The translations under genes were made by a program, and so were the position numbers. This document shows positions 15,766-24,879 of a stretch of 64,000 nucleotides of DNA, in pieces (the first letter of the stretch is position 1; every line of letters begins with the position of its first letter). Origin of the DNA: Methylotenera sp. (GTDB lineage: Bacteria; Pseudomonadota; Gammaproteobacteria; Burkholderiales; Methylophilaceae); contig JAKFVD010000003.1 of NCBI GenBank assembly GCA_021732365.1, forward strand, positions 1 to 64,000. The letters run 5' to 3'. The notes under the pieces were generated by a model. That model was given only the letters and a program-made list of their open reading frames with translations, had not been told where the DNA came from and did not search any database.

Positions 15766-18087
15766 ATGTTGAAAATGAAACATTTATCACTGTTGGTTGC
15801 GGCGATGTTTGTCTCTGCACCAGTGTTGGCAGAGCAAGTCACGGTATTGCACGTAGGCGATCAAGAAAGCTGGTTGTTATCTGCACAAGGTAATTTGCGT
15901 GACAACACTTCACAAGCACTTTCTTTTTACGGTGGTATTGACCGCTTAGCGACTGTGATAGCAAATGCACAAGCGGCAGCAACAGCAGCGGGTAGAACGG
16001 TAATTAAACTAAACGCAGGTGATGCATTTTTACCAGGCCCGCGCTTTACAGCCAGCTTGGTTAATTTGGTTAATTCGCACCCAGATGGCGGCCAAGACTT
16101 TTATGACTCCATAGCCATGCGTCAGATTGGTTTTGATGCAACAACATTTGGTAACCATGAGTTTGACGTAGGCCCAACGACAGCAGCACGTTTCGCTGCT
16201 GTTTCAAATACAACGTATTTATCGCTTAACTTAAATTTTGATGCAACACCTGAATTTAGCGCGTTAAAAACGGCTGGTTTAGTTGCACCATCTAAAATCA
16301 TCACCACTACTGGCGGTAAAAAAATCGGCATTATCGGTGCTACAACACCATTGTTGCCAAGCATTTCATCACCTGGTGCTGTTAACTTAATCGACTTTAG
16401 CGCTGCAAATACTGAGCAACAAAACTTGCTAGCATTAGCTAGCCTTGTACAAGCTGAAGTAAATCGTTTACGTAATAGTGAAGGCGTTAATACTGTTATT
16501 TTGATGAGCCATTTACAAAACGCGGCTAATGAAATCAGCATCGTCGTACCTGCTTTAAGCGGTGTAGATTTAGTGGTTTCTGGTGGCGGTCACGAATTAA
16601 TGGCTGACCCTGACGATTTAATTATCGGCACAGCAGTGAGTGGCATTGCGCCAACTTACAATACGCACCCAGTGTTTGCTACAAGCTTAGATGGCAAACA
16701 AATACCAGTGTTAACAGGCCACTTTGGCAACCGTTATGTAGGCGAAGTGAATTTAACCATCAATGACGAAACAGGCGCTTTAACCAGCGTTGATAGTACG
16801 CGCATGATTCGTGTGACTGGTGCCACTGCTGATGCAGACCGTGTAACAGGTAACGCAGCCATCAACGCACAAGTTGTTGCACCAGTAAACAATTATATTG
16901 CTGCGCTAAACGCACAAATCATTGGTACAACGGCTACACGATTAAACGGCGCTAGAACATCAGCATGTACGCCAACACCTTGTACTTTCCCAGCAGGTAT
17001 TCGTAATGCTGAAACTAACCTTGGCAACTTAGTGGCTGATGCAATGCGCTTTGCTGGCAATGCGGATGTGGCGATTCAAAATAGTGGCGGTATTCGCACT
17101 AGTATCGCATCGGTAGGTAATGTATCAATAGGCGATACATTCAATGTTTTACCGTTTACCAATTTAGTGAAACGCGCACCAGTGATGAACGCAACACAAC
17201 TCAAAGATTTGTTAGAGCATTCTGTTGCAACAACTAACCCATTCGGTCTTGAAAATGGTCGTTTTGCGCAAGTGTCAGGCATGAAAGTCACTTACAACAG
17301 CACCAACACACCACGTAACTCAGCCGCTGTTGCAGCATCAGTCGGCACTGGTAACCGTGTGCAACGTGTGGTGTTAGATGATGGCACGGTATTGGTTGAT
17401 GGCGGCGTTGTGGTAAACACGACACGTACTTTCTCATTTGCAACCATTGACTTTACGGCTAACGGCGGCGATGGCTACCCATTTGCCTTAAATAATGTGG
17501 TTTTTGAGAATAGCCCGTTCACTATTACTTACCAAGAAGCTTTAGCTAACTTTATTCAAACACCAAAAGCAGCAGGCGGTTTAGGCCGAATTGATGCAGC
17601 GGATGGCGATGAAATCACCGTAAATGCCTACGGTTTAGAGAATCAATACGACACACAAGGCCGCTTGATTGATAGCGCTATTGCAGTGACTACGGCAGGT
17701 GTTGCAAGAAACGGTACAGCAGGTCGCGATACATTAGTGGGTACCAATGGTAATGACACCATCACAGGTGGCGCAAGTGCCGATACCTTAACAGGCGGCG
17801 CAGGTGCCGATACGTTTGTATACACCAACACACGTGATGCAGGCGACACGATTACCGATTTCACACCGTATGCAGATACGCTTAACTTAAGCGCTTTGTT
17901 AGCAAGCGTTGGTTACAGCGGTAATCAACCAGTAGCGGGTTATGTGCGTGTAGTTGATATTTCTGGTGGTGTGAGTGTGCAATTTGATGCAGACGGCACA
18001 ACAGGCCCGGCAGTGTTCCGCCCATTAGTCACATTAAAAGGCTTAACAGCTAAACAAGTTGTGCTAGCGCGTGACTTTAGCTTTTAG
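15766..18087 (+). CDS. Secreted 5'-nucleotidase/metallophosphatase with RTX-like C-terminal module
   Basis: 773 residues. Signal peptide to ~23 (APVLA). The metallophosphatase domain has LHVGDQESW (~28), NAGDAFLPG, GNHEFDVG, MSHLQ and GGGHE. A C-terminal 5'-nucleotidase domain follows (NLVADAMRFAG, QNSGGIRTSI, NVLPFTN, and FTANGGDGYPF near 570). From ~645 come RTX-like repeats (GTNGNDTITGGASADTLTGG) and an 85-residue tail closely matching the nuclease upstream. It should release phosphate and nucleosides from nucleotides outside the cytoplasm. In the first metal motif the usual D-x-H (UshA LHTNDHHG) is D-Q-E, a variant I associate with some cyanobacterial-type enzymes. GGA before the ATG supports the start. 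Confidence 0.88.
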   Translation: MLKMKHLSLLVAAMFVSAPVLAEQVTVLHVGDQESWLLSAQGNLRDNTSQALSFYGGIDRLATVIANAQAAATAAGRTVIKLNAGDAFLPGPRFTASLVNLVNSHPDGGQDFYDSIAMRQIGFDATTFGNHEFDVGPTTAARFAAVSNTTYLSLNLNFDATPEFSALKTAGLVAPSKIITTTGGKKIGIIGATTPLLPSISSPGAVNLIDFSAANTEQQNLLALASLVQAEVNRLRNSEGVNTVILMSHLQNAANEISIVVPALSGVDLVVSGGGHELMADPDDLIIGTAVSGIAPTYNTHPVFATSLDGKQIPVLTGHFGNRYVGEVNLTINDETGALTSVDSTRMIRVTGATADADRVTGNAAINAQVVAPVNNYIAALNAQIIGTTATRLNGARTSACTPTPCTFPAGIRNAETNLGNLVADAMRFAGNADVAIQNSGGIRTSIASVGNVSIGDTFNVLPFTNLVKRAPVMNATQLKDLLEHSVATTNPFGLENGRFAQVSGMKVTYNSTNTPRNSAAVAASVGTGNRVQRVVLDDGTVLVDGGVVVNTTRTFSFATIDFTANGGDGYPFALNNVVFENSPFTITYQEALANFIQTPKAAGGLGRIDAADGDEITVNAYGLENQYDTQGRLIDSAIAVTTAGVARNGTAGRDTLVGTNGNDTITGGASADTLTGGAGADTFVYTNTRDAGDTITDFTPYADTLNLSALLASVGYSGNQPVAGYVRVVDISGGVSVQFDADGTTGPAVFRPLVTLKGLTAKQVVLARDFSF

Positions 18088-18167
18088 TAAATAAAAGCAC
18101 TTTTAGTAAACACAAGAATTTTTAATTAATACAAGTTTTAACCATTTAAATGAAAAGGGTTTTTCAA

Positions 18168-18884
18168 ATGAAAGTTCAACAATTAGCTTTAAAAGCCAGC
18201 TTAATCGCGGCAACAGTGGGTTTGATGTTTGCAGGCAACGCAATGGCTGCAATCACAAACGGTGGTTTTGCTGGTAACAGCTTAACTGGCTGGAACACAT
18301 TAGGCGATGTCACCACACAATCAGGTGGTGCATTTTTAACAACAGCATCTTTGTTTGATGACGATTTCCCAGAAGATGCAGGTACTTTTAATGCTTCAGG
18401 TACATCAGCTTACGATATTGCTTTAGGTGGTTTTGAAGCATTTGCAGGCTTAAATCCAGGTGATTTAGACACGCTAGATTTCGCTTTTGAGGGTTCATTG
18501 CTCACACAAACGATTTCAATTAATGCAGGCGATACACTTTCATTCAACTGGAATGTATTTACCAATGAAGGCACCGCGCCTGATTACGCATTTGTGGCTG
18601 TGAACGGTGTTATCTCAGTTTTAGCACCTGCACAAAATGCACTTATTCCATCCATTCCATTTGATTTTTCTACAGGCGCCAGCGTATTTAGCCAAACATT
18701 TGCAGCTGCTTCATCTGTGACATTGGCTTTTGGTGTGGTGGATTTGTCTGACTACGGCGTAACCAGTGCATTATGGTTAGATAACGTTAGATTAACAGCA
18801 GCAGTGCCAGAGCCAGAAACATATGCCATGTTATTGGCTGGTTTAGGCTTTATTGTTGCCAGTTCACGTCGCAAAAGTGCTTAA
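18168..18884 (+). CDS. PEP-CTERM sorting-domain protein 2
   Basis: 238 residues from the ATG at 18168. I prefer this to the ATG at 18150, because AAAAGGG just after 18150 makes a good ribosome binding site for 18168 and the shorter protein has a clean signal peptide (ends GNAMA). The body begins ITNGGFAGNSLTGWNT, like carbohydrate-binding jelly-roll domains (NGGF...GW), and contains an acidic stretch. The anchor is VPEPETYAMLLAGLGFIV with a basic end. It lies 80 bp after the 5'-nucleotidase and before a strong terminator, repeating the layout of the upstream operon. Confidence 0.87.
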   Translation: MKVQQLALKASLIAATVGLMFAGNAMAAITNGGFAGNSLTGWNTLGDVTTQSGGAFLTTASLFDDDFPEDAGTFNASGTSAYDIALGGFEAFAGLNPGDLDTLDFAFEGSLLTQTISINAGDTLSFNWNVFTNEGTAPDYAFVAVNGVISVLAPAQNALIPSIPFDFSTGASVFSQTFAAASSVTLAFGVVDLSDYGVTSALWLDNVRLTAAVPEPETYAMLLAGLGFIVASSRRKSA

Positions 18885-18942
18885 ATTTATGCAGGGTATT
18901 AACCATTAAAAATATCTGAATATAAACGCTTCAAGCCCCTTT

Positions 18943-18979
18943 AGCACGCTTTCAGTTTAGACTGAAGCGTGCTTTTTTT
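18943..18979 (+). terminator. Rho-independent terminator after PEP-CTERM gene 2
   Basis: AGCACGCTTTCAGT / TTAG / ACTGAAGCGTGCT forms a 13-bp stem with one bulged base, followed by seven T's. It closes the 5'-nucleotidase operon. Confidence 0.9.
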
Positions 18980-19044
18980 GTGCTGTAAATACGCACTATC
19001 TTGCGCTATGATAATGCGTATTCCATCATCGGTTTTGCCACCAA

Positions 19045-22000
19045 ATGATTATCAAAAAAATCACCCAATTTAGTCTGTTAATCATCATATGGTTTAGCCC
19101 AATCAATAGCAGCTTGGCGAATGTGTATGTGCAAGATTTTTCGCCTCAAGGTCAAGTTAAAACCACCGATCAAGCGACAGTGGTTTTTAGCGAAGAGATG
19201 GTCAAGCTAGGTGATACCGATGCGCCAGCGCCTTTTTCGGTGGATTGCTCTGTTAAAGGTAAGGGTCGCTGGACTGATACCAAAACGTGGCAATATCGAT
19301 TAAATCGTGATTTAAAATCGGGTGAGCGTTGCATTTTTACCCTTAAAAATAGGGTTAAGTCGCTGAATCAACAAGCATTTCAAGTGGTGAACAACCGACT
19401 ACCGCGCTACGAAATTTTTACCGCAGGGCCTTGGATTGCGCATATTGAACCCTATGAAAACAGCAGTATTGAGGAGAATCAGACTTTTTTAATTAGTACC
19501 AGCGCACCTGTTAAAGCCGCCAGCGTGTTAAAAAATGCATGGTGCGAGGTAGAAGGTGTTGGCGAGCGCATTCCTGTTAAGTTATTAACACCCGAACAAC
19601 TAAAAGAATTAGCGAAAAAATTAACGGAAGCCAATCGCAAATCAGTAGGCTTGTATTGCCAGCACAAGCTGCCTGCAGGTGCAAAAGTGAAATTGGTATG
19701 GGGTACTGGCATTGAAAGTGAGTTAGGCGGCAAAACCCTGCAAGAGGAAGAAAAAGAGTTTAAGGTTCGCCTGCCTTTTAGAGCGGAACTCACCTGCGAG
19801 CGCGAAAAACCAAACGCGCCTTGTTCTGCATTATCGGATATTAAGTTGCTACTTAGCGACCAAATCAGCATAGAACTGGCTGAGCAGATCAAGCTGGTGA
19901 ATCAGCAGTCTATCCAATACCCACGCGATGTCAGTCCGCAGCGTAAAAAAGCACTGATTGCACAAAATGCCAAGCAGTATTATTTAAAAAACGCCTTAAT
20001 CAATCAAAATCATTTAGACACGATTATTTTTAAAGGCCCATTTAATCCCAATACCACTTTTAATATTCAGTTACCCAACAATTTTACCGATTTAAGTGGG
20101 CGCGTATTAAGCAACGCCAATAGCTTTCCATTAAAAACCAAAGTAGGCGCCTTGCCGCCATTAGCCAAGTTTTCAGCCGATTTTGGTATTTTGGAATTGA
20201 AAGAAGGCGGCGTGTTGCCAGTGACTTTGCGCAATGTCGAAAGCAAAGTTGCGATGCGCGTATTAAGCACCACCAAGCCTGCGGAAATGCTGGAAATTGA
20301 AGATGAGTTGAAGCTTTTTGAGCAGCAATATAAAGAAATCGTGCCTAATAAAGCCAAATTAACGCAGCGCTCTGTAGAAGGCTATGAAGAGGAAGATTAT
20401 CAAACTAAAGTAGACTATTTATACCCACGCGAGCTTTCATTTTTAAAAGATAAACCAGCGACTGACTTGCCCAAATTAAGCCCTAAACAAGCGTTTGAAG
20501 TGATTGGTATTCCATTGCAAAAACCTGGGTTTTATGTGGTGGAAATTGAAAGTAAGTTATTAGGTACCGCTTTGCTAAGCGAGTCAAAACCCCTGTATGT
20601 ACGCACCCGCGCGCTAGTGACGGATATGGCTGTGCATTTTAAAAAGGGCGGGGAAAATAGTTTAGTTTGGGTCACTTCGCTTTCAACGGGTAAGCCAGTG
20701 AGTGCCGCGGATGTGACTTTGTACGATTGCAATAATGCGCCTATTTGGCAGGCCAAGACTAACGCGCAAGGCATTGCCTTTTATGAGCAAGAGCTGCCAG
20801 AAATGCGCAATTGCAGCAGCCGTTATAGTTATGTAGCCACAGCCACCAAAGGCAATGATTTTTCTTTTGTGCGCTCTGATTGGCAAAATGGTATTGAGGC
20901 GTGGCGCTTTAATGTGGATACCTACAGCCAGTTGGATTCACCAAAAATCCACACCATTATAGACCGTAGCTTATTGCGCGCGGGCGAAACGATTTCGATA
21001 AAACATATTGCGCGCGTACCTAATTACAAAGGTTACGCTTACCCCAATACACAAAATTTGAAGCAGGCCTTGCCAGATCATATAACTGTTGAGCTGGTTG
21101 GTGGCGAATTTACGCTGGATATTCCGGTTGAATGGGATGCGCGCGGCGTGGCAACCAGCACATGGAAAATTCCGCAAGATGCCAATATTGGCAGCTATCA
21201 CATCAAAGTCGGTTCAAGCTGGCGCGAAACAGCGCAGTTTAAAGTGTCGGAATTTAGGTTGCCTGCGTTTAAAGGAAGCGTTTCACCTGCCAAAAACAAC
21301 ATGGTACTTAATCATAAAAATGCAGCAAAAATTCCTGTTAACTTATCACTGGCTTATTTAAATGGTGGCGGTGCCAGTGGCCAAAAAGTCACCGTTTCTG
21401 CTTTATTAACACAGGCTAACCCGCGCTTTGCCAACTACAGTGAATTTAGTTTTAGTGAGCAAGAGCCGCAATCGCTGAATGTATTGTTAGCAGATAAAAC
21501 GCCAGTCACACTGGGTAAGCATGGTATTGGCAGCGTAGATATTCCAATTAAAGTCGTCAGCCAGCCAGCGCATGTGGCGACTGAAATGACGTTTACCGAC
21601 CCGAATGGCGAAATTCAAACGATTCATGGCTCTGCAGAAATTTGGCCAGCAAATGTAGTAGTGGGTTTGCAAGTAAAAGATTGGGCAGGGCTAACAGGCA
21701 AGCACAAAGTTCAAGCAGTGGTGCTTAACACGCAAGGCCAACCGCAGGCCAATATGCAGGTAAAAATCGATGGCACGCGGCATTGGGAATATGTACACCG
21801 TAAACGGGTGATTGGCGGATTTTACAGTTATGAAACTGATTACAATAAAGAACCGCTTGGCAAATTATGTGAAGGCAAAACTAATTCACAAGGCTTTTTT
21901 AATTGCGAAGTGACTGTTAAGGATTCGGGCAATATTCAACTACTGGCCAGCGTAAAAGATAACCAAGGCGGCGTTAGTTTGGCAGGCAGTGGCTTTTATA

Positions 22001-24873
22001 GCAGTGAAAGCGGCGATATCTGGTTTGGACAAACCGATGAAGACCGTATGGAAGTGGTGCCCGAAAAACGTGAATATCAGCCGGGTGAAAAGGCCCGATT
22101 CCAGGTGCATTCGCCGTTTTATAATGCCACTGCGTTAATCGCGGTTGAGCGCGAAGGTATTCTAAAAGCCTATGTACAACCCTTGCAGCGTAAAGACGCC
22201 ACCATTGAAATTACTATTGCGGAAAATTGGGGGCCAAATGTATTTGTATCGGTATTAGCACTGCGTGGCCGCTTGACAGACGTGCCTTGGTATTCGTTTT
22301 TTCAGTGGGGATGGCGTAACCCCAGCAATTGGTACAACATTTACAAAGAGGGCGTTCCTGCGCCTACTGCGATGGTAGATCTAGCAAGACCTTCATTTAA
22401 ATTCGGCCTGAGCAAAATAACGGTTGGCACCAGTGGTTTCAAACTTAAGGTAGCCGTGAGCAGTGATAAAAAAACCTATCAGCCGCGCGAAAAAGCGAAA
22501 GTCACCATCAAGGTTACTTTGCCAAACGGTAAGCCAGCACCAGCTGGCAGTGAGGTAGTTTTGGCCGCAGTCGATAAGGCTTTGCTAGAACTCAATAGCA
22601 ACTCAAGCTGGAATTTATTAGAGGATATGCAACAGCAGCGTGCCTATTTAATGGAAACGGCCAGTGCGCAAATGCAGGTAGTCGGCAAACGCCATTTTGG
22701 TAAAAAAGCGTTGCCAGCAGGCGGGGGTGGCGGCGCTGATTTAAAAGCGCGTGAGTTGTTTGATACATTGCTGTATTGGAACCCGCGCGTGAAGCTGGAT
22801 AAGAATGGATCTGCAACAGTCACCGTGCCTTTAAATGATTCGCTGACCGCCTTTAAGCTAGTAGCAATCGCAGACGTGAATGCTGATTTATTTGGTACGG
22901 GTGAAGCAGAAATCAGCGCCACGCAAGATTTGCAAATTACCTCTGGCTTACCGCCTATGGTGCGTGAGGGAGATACTTACCGCGCCATGTTGATGTTACG
23001 CAACACCACCGAAAGTAAAATGCAATTGCGCGTGCATGGCAAGGCAGGCACGCAGGATTTGGCCTCACAATCCATTCAACTGGCCGCAGGTGAAGCAAAA
23101 GAACTGGCTTGGCAATTACACGTAACAGATGATGCATCCGACTTATATATAGCTGGCATGCCTTGGCAAATCGAAGCGTTGAATAGTAAAGGCAAGGTGC
23201 AAGATCGCTTGCGCTTCACACAAAAAATATTGCCTAAAATACCTGCCACCGTTCAGCAGGCTAATTTTATGCAACTCACCCAAGATTACACTTTAGAAAC
23301 TGGCTTGCCAGAGGGTGCGATTGCAGGAAAAGGCGGCTTAGTCGTACAATTAACCGCCAAATTGGCAGACCAAACGGCGGGCATAGAGCGTTACTTTAAA
23401 GAATACCCCTACAGCTGCCTAGAACAAAAAACGTCGATTGCGACAGGCTTGCAGGACAAAGCGCGCTGGGCCGATATTGTGGCGAATTTATCCAGCTATC
23501 AAGATAATCAGGGCTTTTTAGAATACTTTTCTGGCATGACCAATGGCAGCGAAATGTTGACGGCTTACGTGTTGACGATGGCTTACGAAAACGATATTAA
23601 GCTGCCGATTGAAGTTGAAAATAAAATGCAGCAAGCCTTGCTGGATTTTGTAGAAGGCCGCATTCAGCCAGCGGGCACTTGGTATTGGGGCAGCAATCAA
23701 TACCTGACAGAACGCAGGATACATGCGCTGGCTGCATTATCGTATACAGGCAATGTCGACACGCGCGTATTAACCGCATTTGATTTCAAACCGATTCAAA
23801 TGCCAACCACCACGCTGATTGATTGGCTGGCGATCTACACGCATCTACCCAAAGCCGATAATTATGATGAGCGCATGCAACAAATTGAGCGCGAATTACG
23901 TAATCGCCTGCAAAACGTAGGCGGCCGATTGGTATTTACCACTGAAGATCAAGATGTATGGTGGTGGGCAATGGTGGATGGTGAGGTAAATGCAACGCGC
24001 TTGGTAAGCTTGCTGATGAAAAACCCAGCTTGGCAAGCAGACATGCCTGCTTTATTGCGCGGCGCCATATTGCGTCAAAACAAAGGCCGCTGGCAAACAA
24101 CCACTTCAAACGCGTGGGGCAGATTGGCGCTGCAAAAGTTTGGGCTAGCGTTTGAGCGCGAAGCGGTTACAGGTGTGACGACTGCTGCGCTAGATACCAA
24201 CAAACAGGAATTCGATTGGGCTACGAATATAGTCACTAAACAGCCTAAAGCATCAGCCAATAACGTACCTGTGATTAAAGCCAAGGAAGCTGTTGCTGCA
24301 TCACTTTATTTCCCTTGGGCAGCGCATAACTCAAGTAAGGACAAGCCGCAGCAATTTAGCCTGCAGCATGTTGGCACAGGAAAACCATGGGTAAATAGTT
24401 TAGTGACTGCCGCAATACCGGCCAAACCGCTGGAAAACGGCTACAAAATCACCCGCTTAATTACGCCGATTGAGCAAAAAGTTGCTGGCAAATGGAGCCG
24501 AGGTGATTTACTGCGCGTGCGTTTAGACATTGATAGCAGTCAAGCCATGAGTTGGGTTGCCTTATCAGACCCTATCCCAGCAGGGGCAAGCATCTTAGGC
24601 AATACTGCGCGCGATTCTGCAATTGCTCAGATTGGCGAAAATGAATATGACGGAAACAATATAGCCTATCCAAATTACACAGAACGTGGTTTAAGCTTTT
24701 TCAGGGCTTATTATGAATACGCACCTAAAGGTCATTTCTGGATTGAATACACAATACGCTTGAATAATCCTGGCATATTCAACCTACCGCCTACACGCAT
24801 AGAGGCGATGTATGCGCCTGAGTTGTTTGGGCAACTGCCAAATGCACAAATAAGTGTATTGCCAGCGCAGTAA
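19045..24873 (+). CDS. Bacterial alpha-2-macroglobulin (YfhM-like)
   Basis: 1942 residues, longer than E. coli YfhM (~1650). Signal peptide ~1-26. N-terminal macroglobulin domains carry MG1/MG2-type segments, including TDMAVHFKKGGENSLVWVTS near 530 and TIIDRSLLRAGETISIKHIA near 645. A Gly-rich stretch at ~1230 leads into the A2M domain (LYWNPRVKLDKNGSATVTVP). The thioester motif CLEQ is at 1458-1461, followed by the complement-like helical domain. It should trap proteases in the periplasm, protecting the cell together with PBP1C, encoded 6 bp downstream. There is no lipobox cysteine (first Cys near residue 70), so unlike YfhM it is probably not a lipoprotein. Confidence 0.93.
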   Translation: MIIKKITQFSLLIIIWFSPINSSLANVYVQDFSPQGQVKTTDQATVVFSEEMVKLGDTDAPAPFSVDCSVKGKGRWTDTKTWQYRLNRDLKSGERCIFTLKNRVKSLNQQAFQVVNNRLPRYEIFTAGPWIAHIEPYENSSIEENQTFLISTSAPVKAASVLKNAWCEVEGVGERIPVKLLTPEQLKELAKKLTEANRKSVGLYCQHKLPAGAKVKLVWGTGIESELGGKTLQEEEKEFKVRLPFRAELTCEREKPNAPCSALSDIKLLLSDQISIELAEQIKLVNQQSIQYPRDVSPQRKKALIAQNAKQYYLKNALINQNHLDTIIFKGPFNPNTTFNIQLPNNFTDLSGRVLSNANSFPLKTKVGALPPLAKFSADFGILELKEGGVLPVTLRNVESKVAMRVLSTTKPAEMLEIEDELKLFEQQYKEIVPNKAKLTQRSVEGYEEEDYQTKVDYLYPRELSFLKDKPATDLPKLSPKQAFEVIGIPLQKPGFYVVEIESKLLGTALLSESKPLYVRTRALVTDMAVHFKKGGENSLVWVTSLSTGKPVSAADVTLYDCNNAPIWQAKTNAQGIAFYEQELPEMRNCSSRYSYVATATKGNDFSFVRSDWQNGIEAWRFNVDTYSQLDSPKIHTIIDRSLLRAGETISIKHIARVPNYKGYAYPNTQNLKQALPDHITVELVGGEFTLDIPVEWDARGVATSTWKIPQDANIGSYHIKVGSSWRETAQFKVSEFRLPAFKGSVSPAKNNMVLNHKNAAKIPVNLSLAYLNGGGASGQKVTVSALLTQANPRFANYSEFSFSEQEPQSLNVLLADKTPVTLGKHGIGSVDIPIKVVSQPAHVATEMTFTDPNGEIQTIHGSAEIWPANVVVGLQVKDWAGLTGKHKVQAVVLNTQGQPQANMQVKIDGTRHWEYVHRKRVIGGFYSYETDYNKEPLGKLCEGKTNSQGFFNCEVTVKDSGNIQLLASVKDNQGGVSLAGSGFYSSESGDIWFGQTDEDRMEVVPEKREYQPGEKARFQVHSPFYNATALIAVEREGILKAYVQPLQRKDATIEITIAENWGPNVFVSVLALRGRLTDVPWYSFFQWGWRNPSNWYNIYKEGVPAPTAMVDLARPSFKFGLSKITVGTSGFKLKVAVSSDKKTYQPREKAKVTIKVTLPNGKPAPAGSEVVLAAVDKALLELNSNSSWNLLEDMQQQRAYLMETASAQMQVVGKRHFGKKALPAGGGGGADLKARELFDTLLYWNPRVKLDKNGSATVTVPLNDSLTAFKLVAIADVNADLFGTGEAEISATQDLQITSGLPPMVREGDTYRAMLMLRNTTESKMQLRVHGKAGTQDLASQSIQLAAGEAKELAWQLHVTDDASDLYIAGMPWQIEALNSKGKVQDRLRFTQKILPKIPATVQQANFMQLTQDYTLETGLPEGAIAGKGGLVVQLTAKLADQTAGIERYFKEYPYSCLEQKTSIATGLQDKARWADIVANLSSYQDNQGFLEYFSGMTNGSEMLTAYVLTMAYENDIKLPIEVENKMQQALLDFVEGRIQPAGTWYWGSNQYLTERRIHALAALSYTGNVDTRVLTAFDFKPIQMPTTTLIDWLAIYTHLPKADNYDERMQQIERELRNRLQNVGGRLVFTTEDQDVWWWAMVDGEVNATRLVSLLMKNPAWQADMPALLRGAILRQNKGRWQTTTSNAWGRLALQKFGLAFEREAVTGVTTAALDTNKQEFDWATNIVTKQPKASANNVPVIKAKEAVAASLYFPWAAHNSSKDKPQQFSLQHVGTGKPWVNSLVTAAIPAKPLENGYKITRLITPIEQKVAGKWSRGDLLRVRLDIDSSQAMSWVALSDPIPAGASILGNTARDSAIAQIGENEYDGNNIAYPNYTERGLSFFRAYYEYAPKGHFWIEYTIRLNNPGIFNLPPTRIEAMYAPELFGQLPNAQISVLPAQ

Positions 24874-24879
24874 ATTTAC

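Noticed and set aside
20067..22922. Several 60-140-residue minus-strand ORFs inside the macroglobulin gene
   Set aside because: All are antisense shadows of a well-supported 1942-codon gene.
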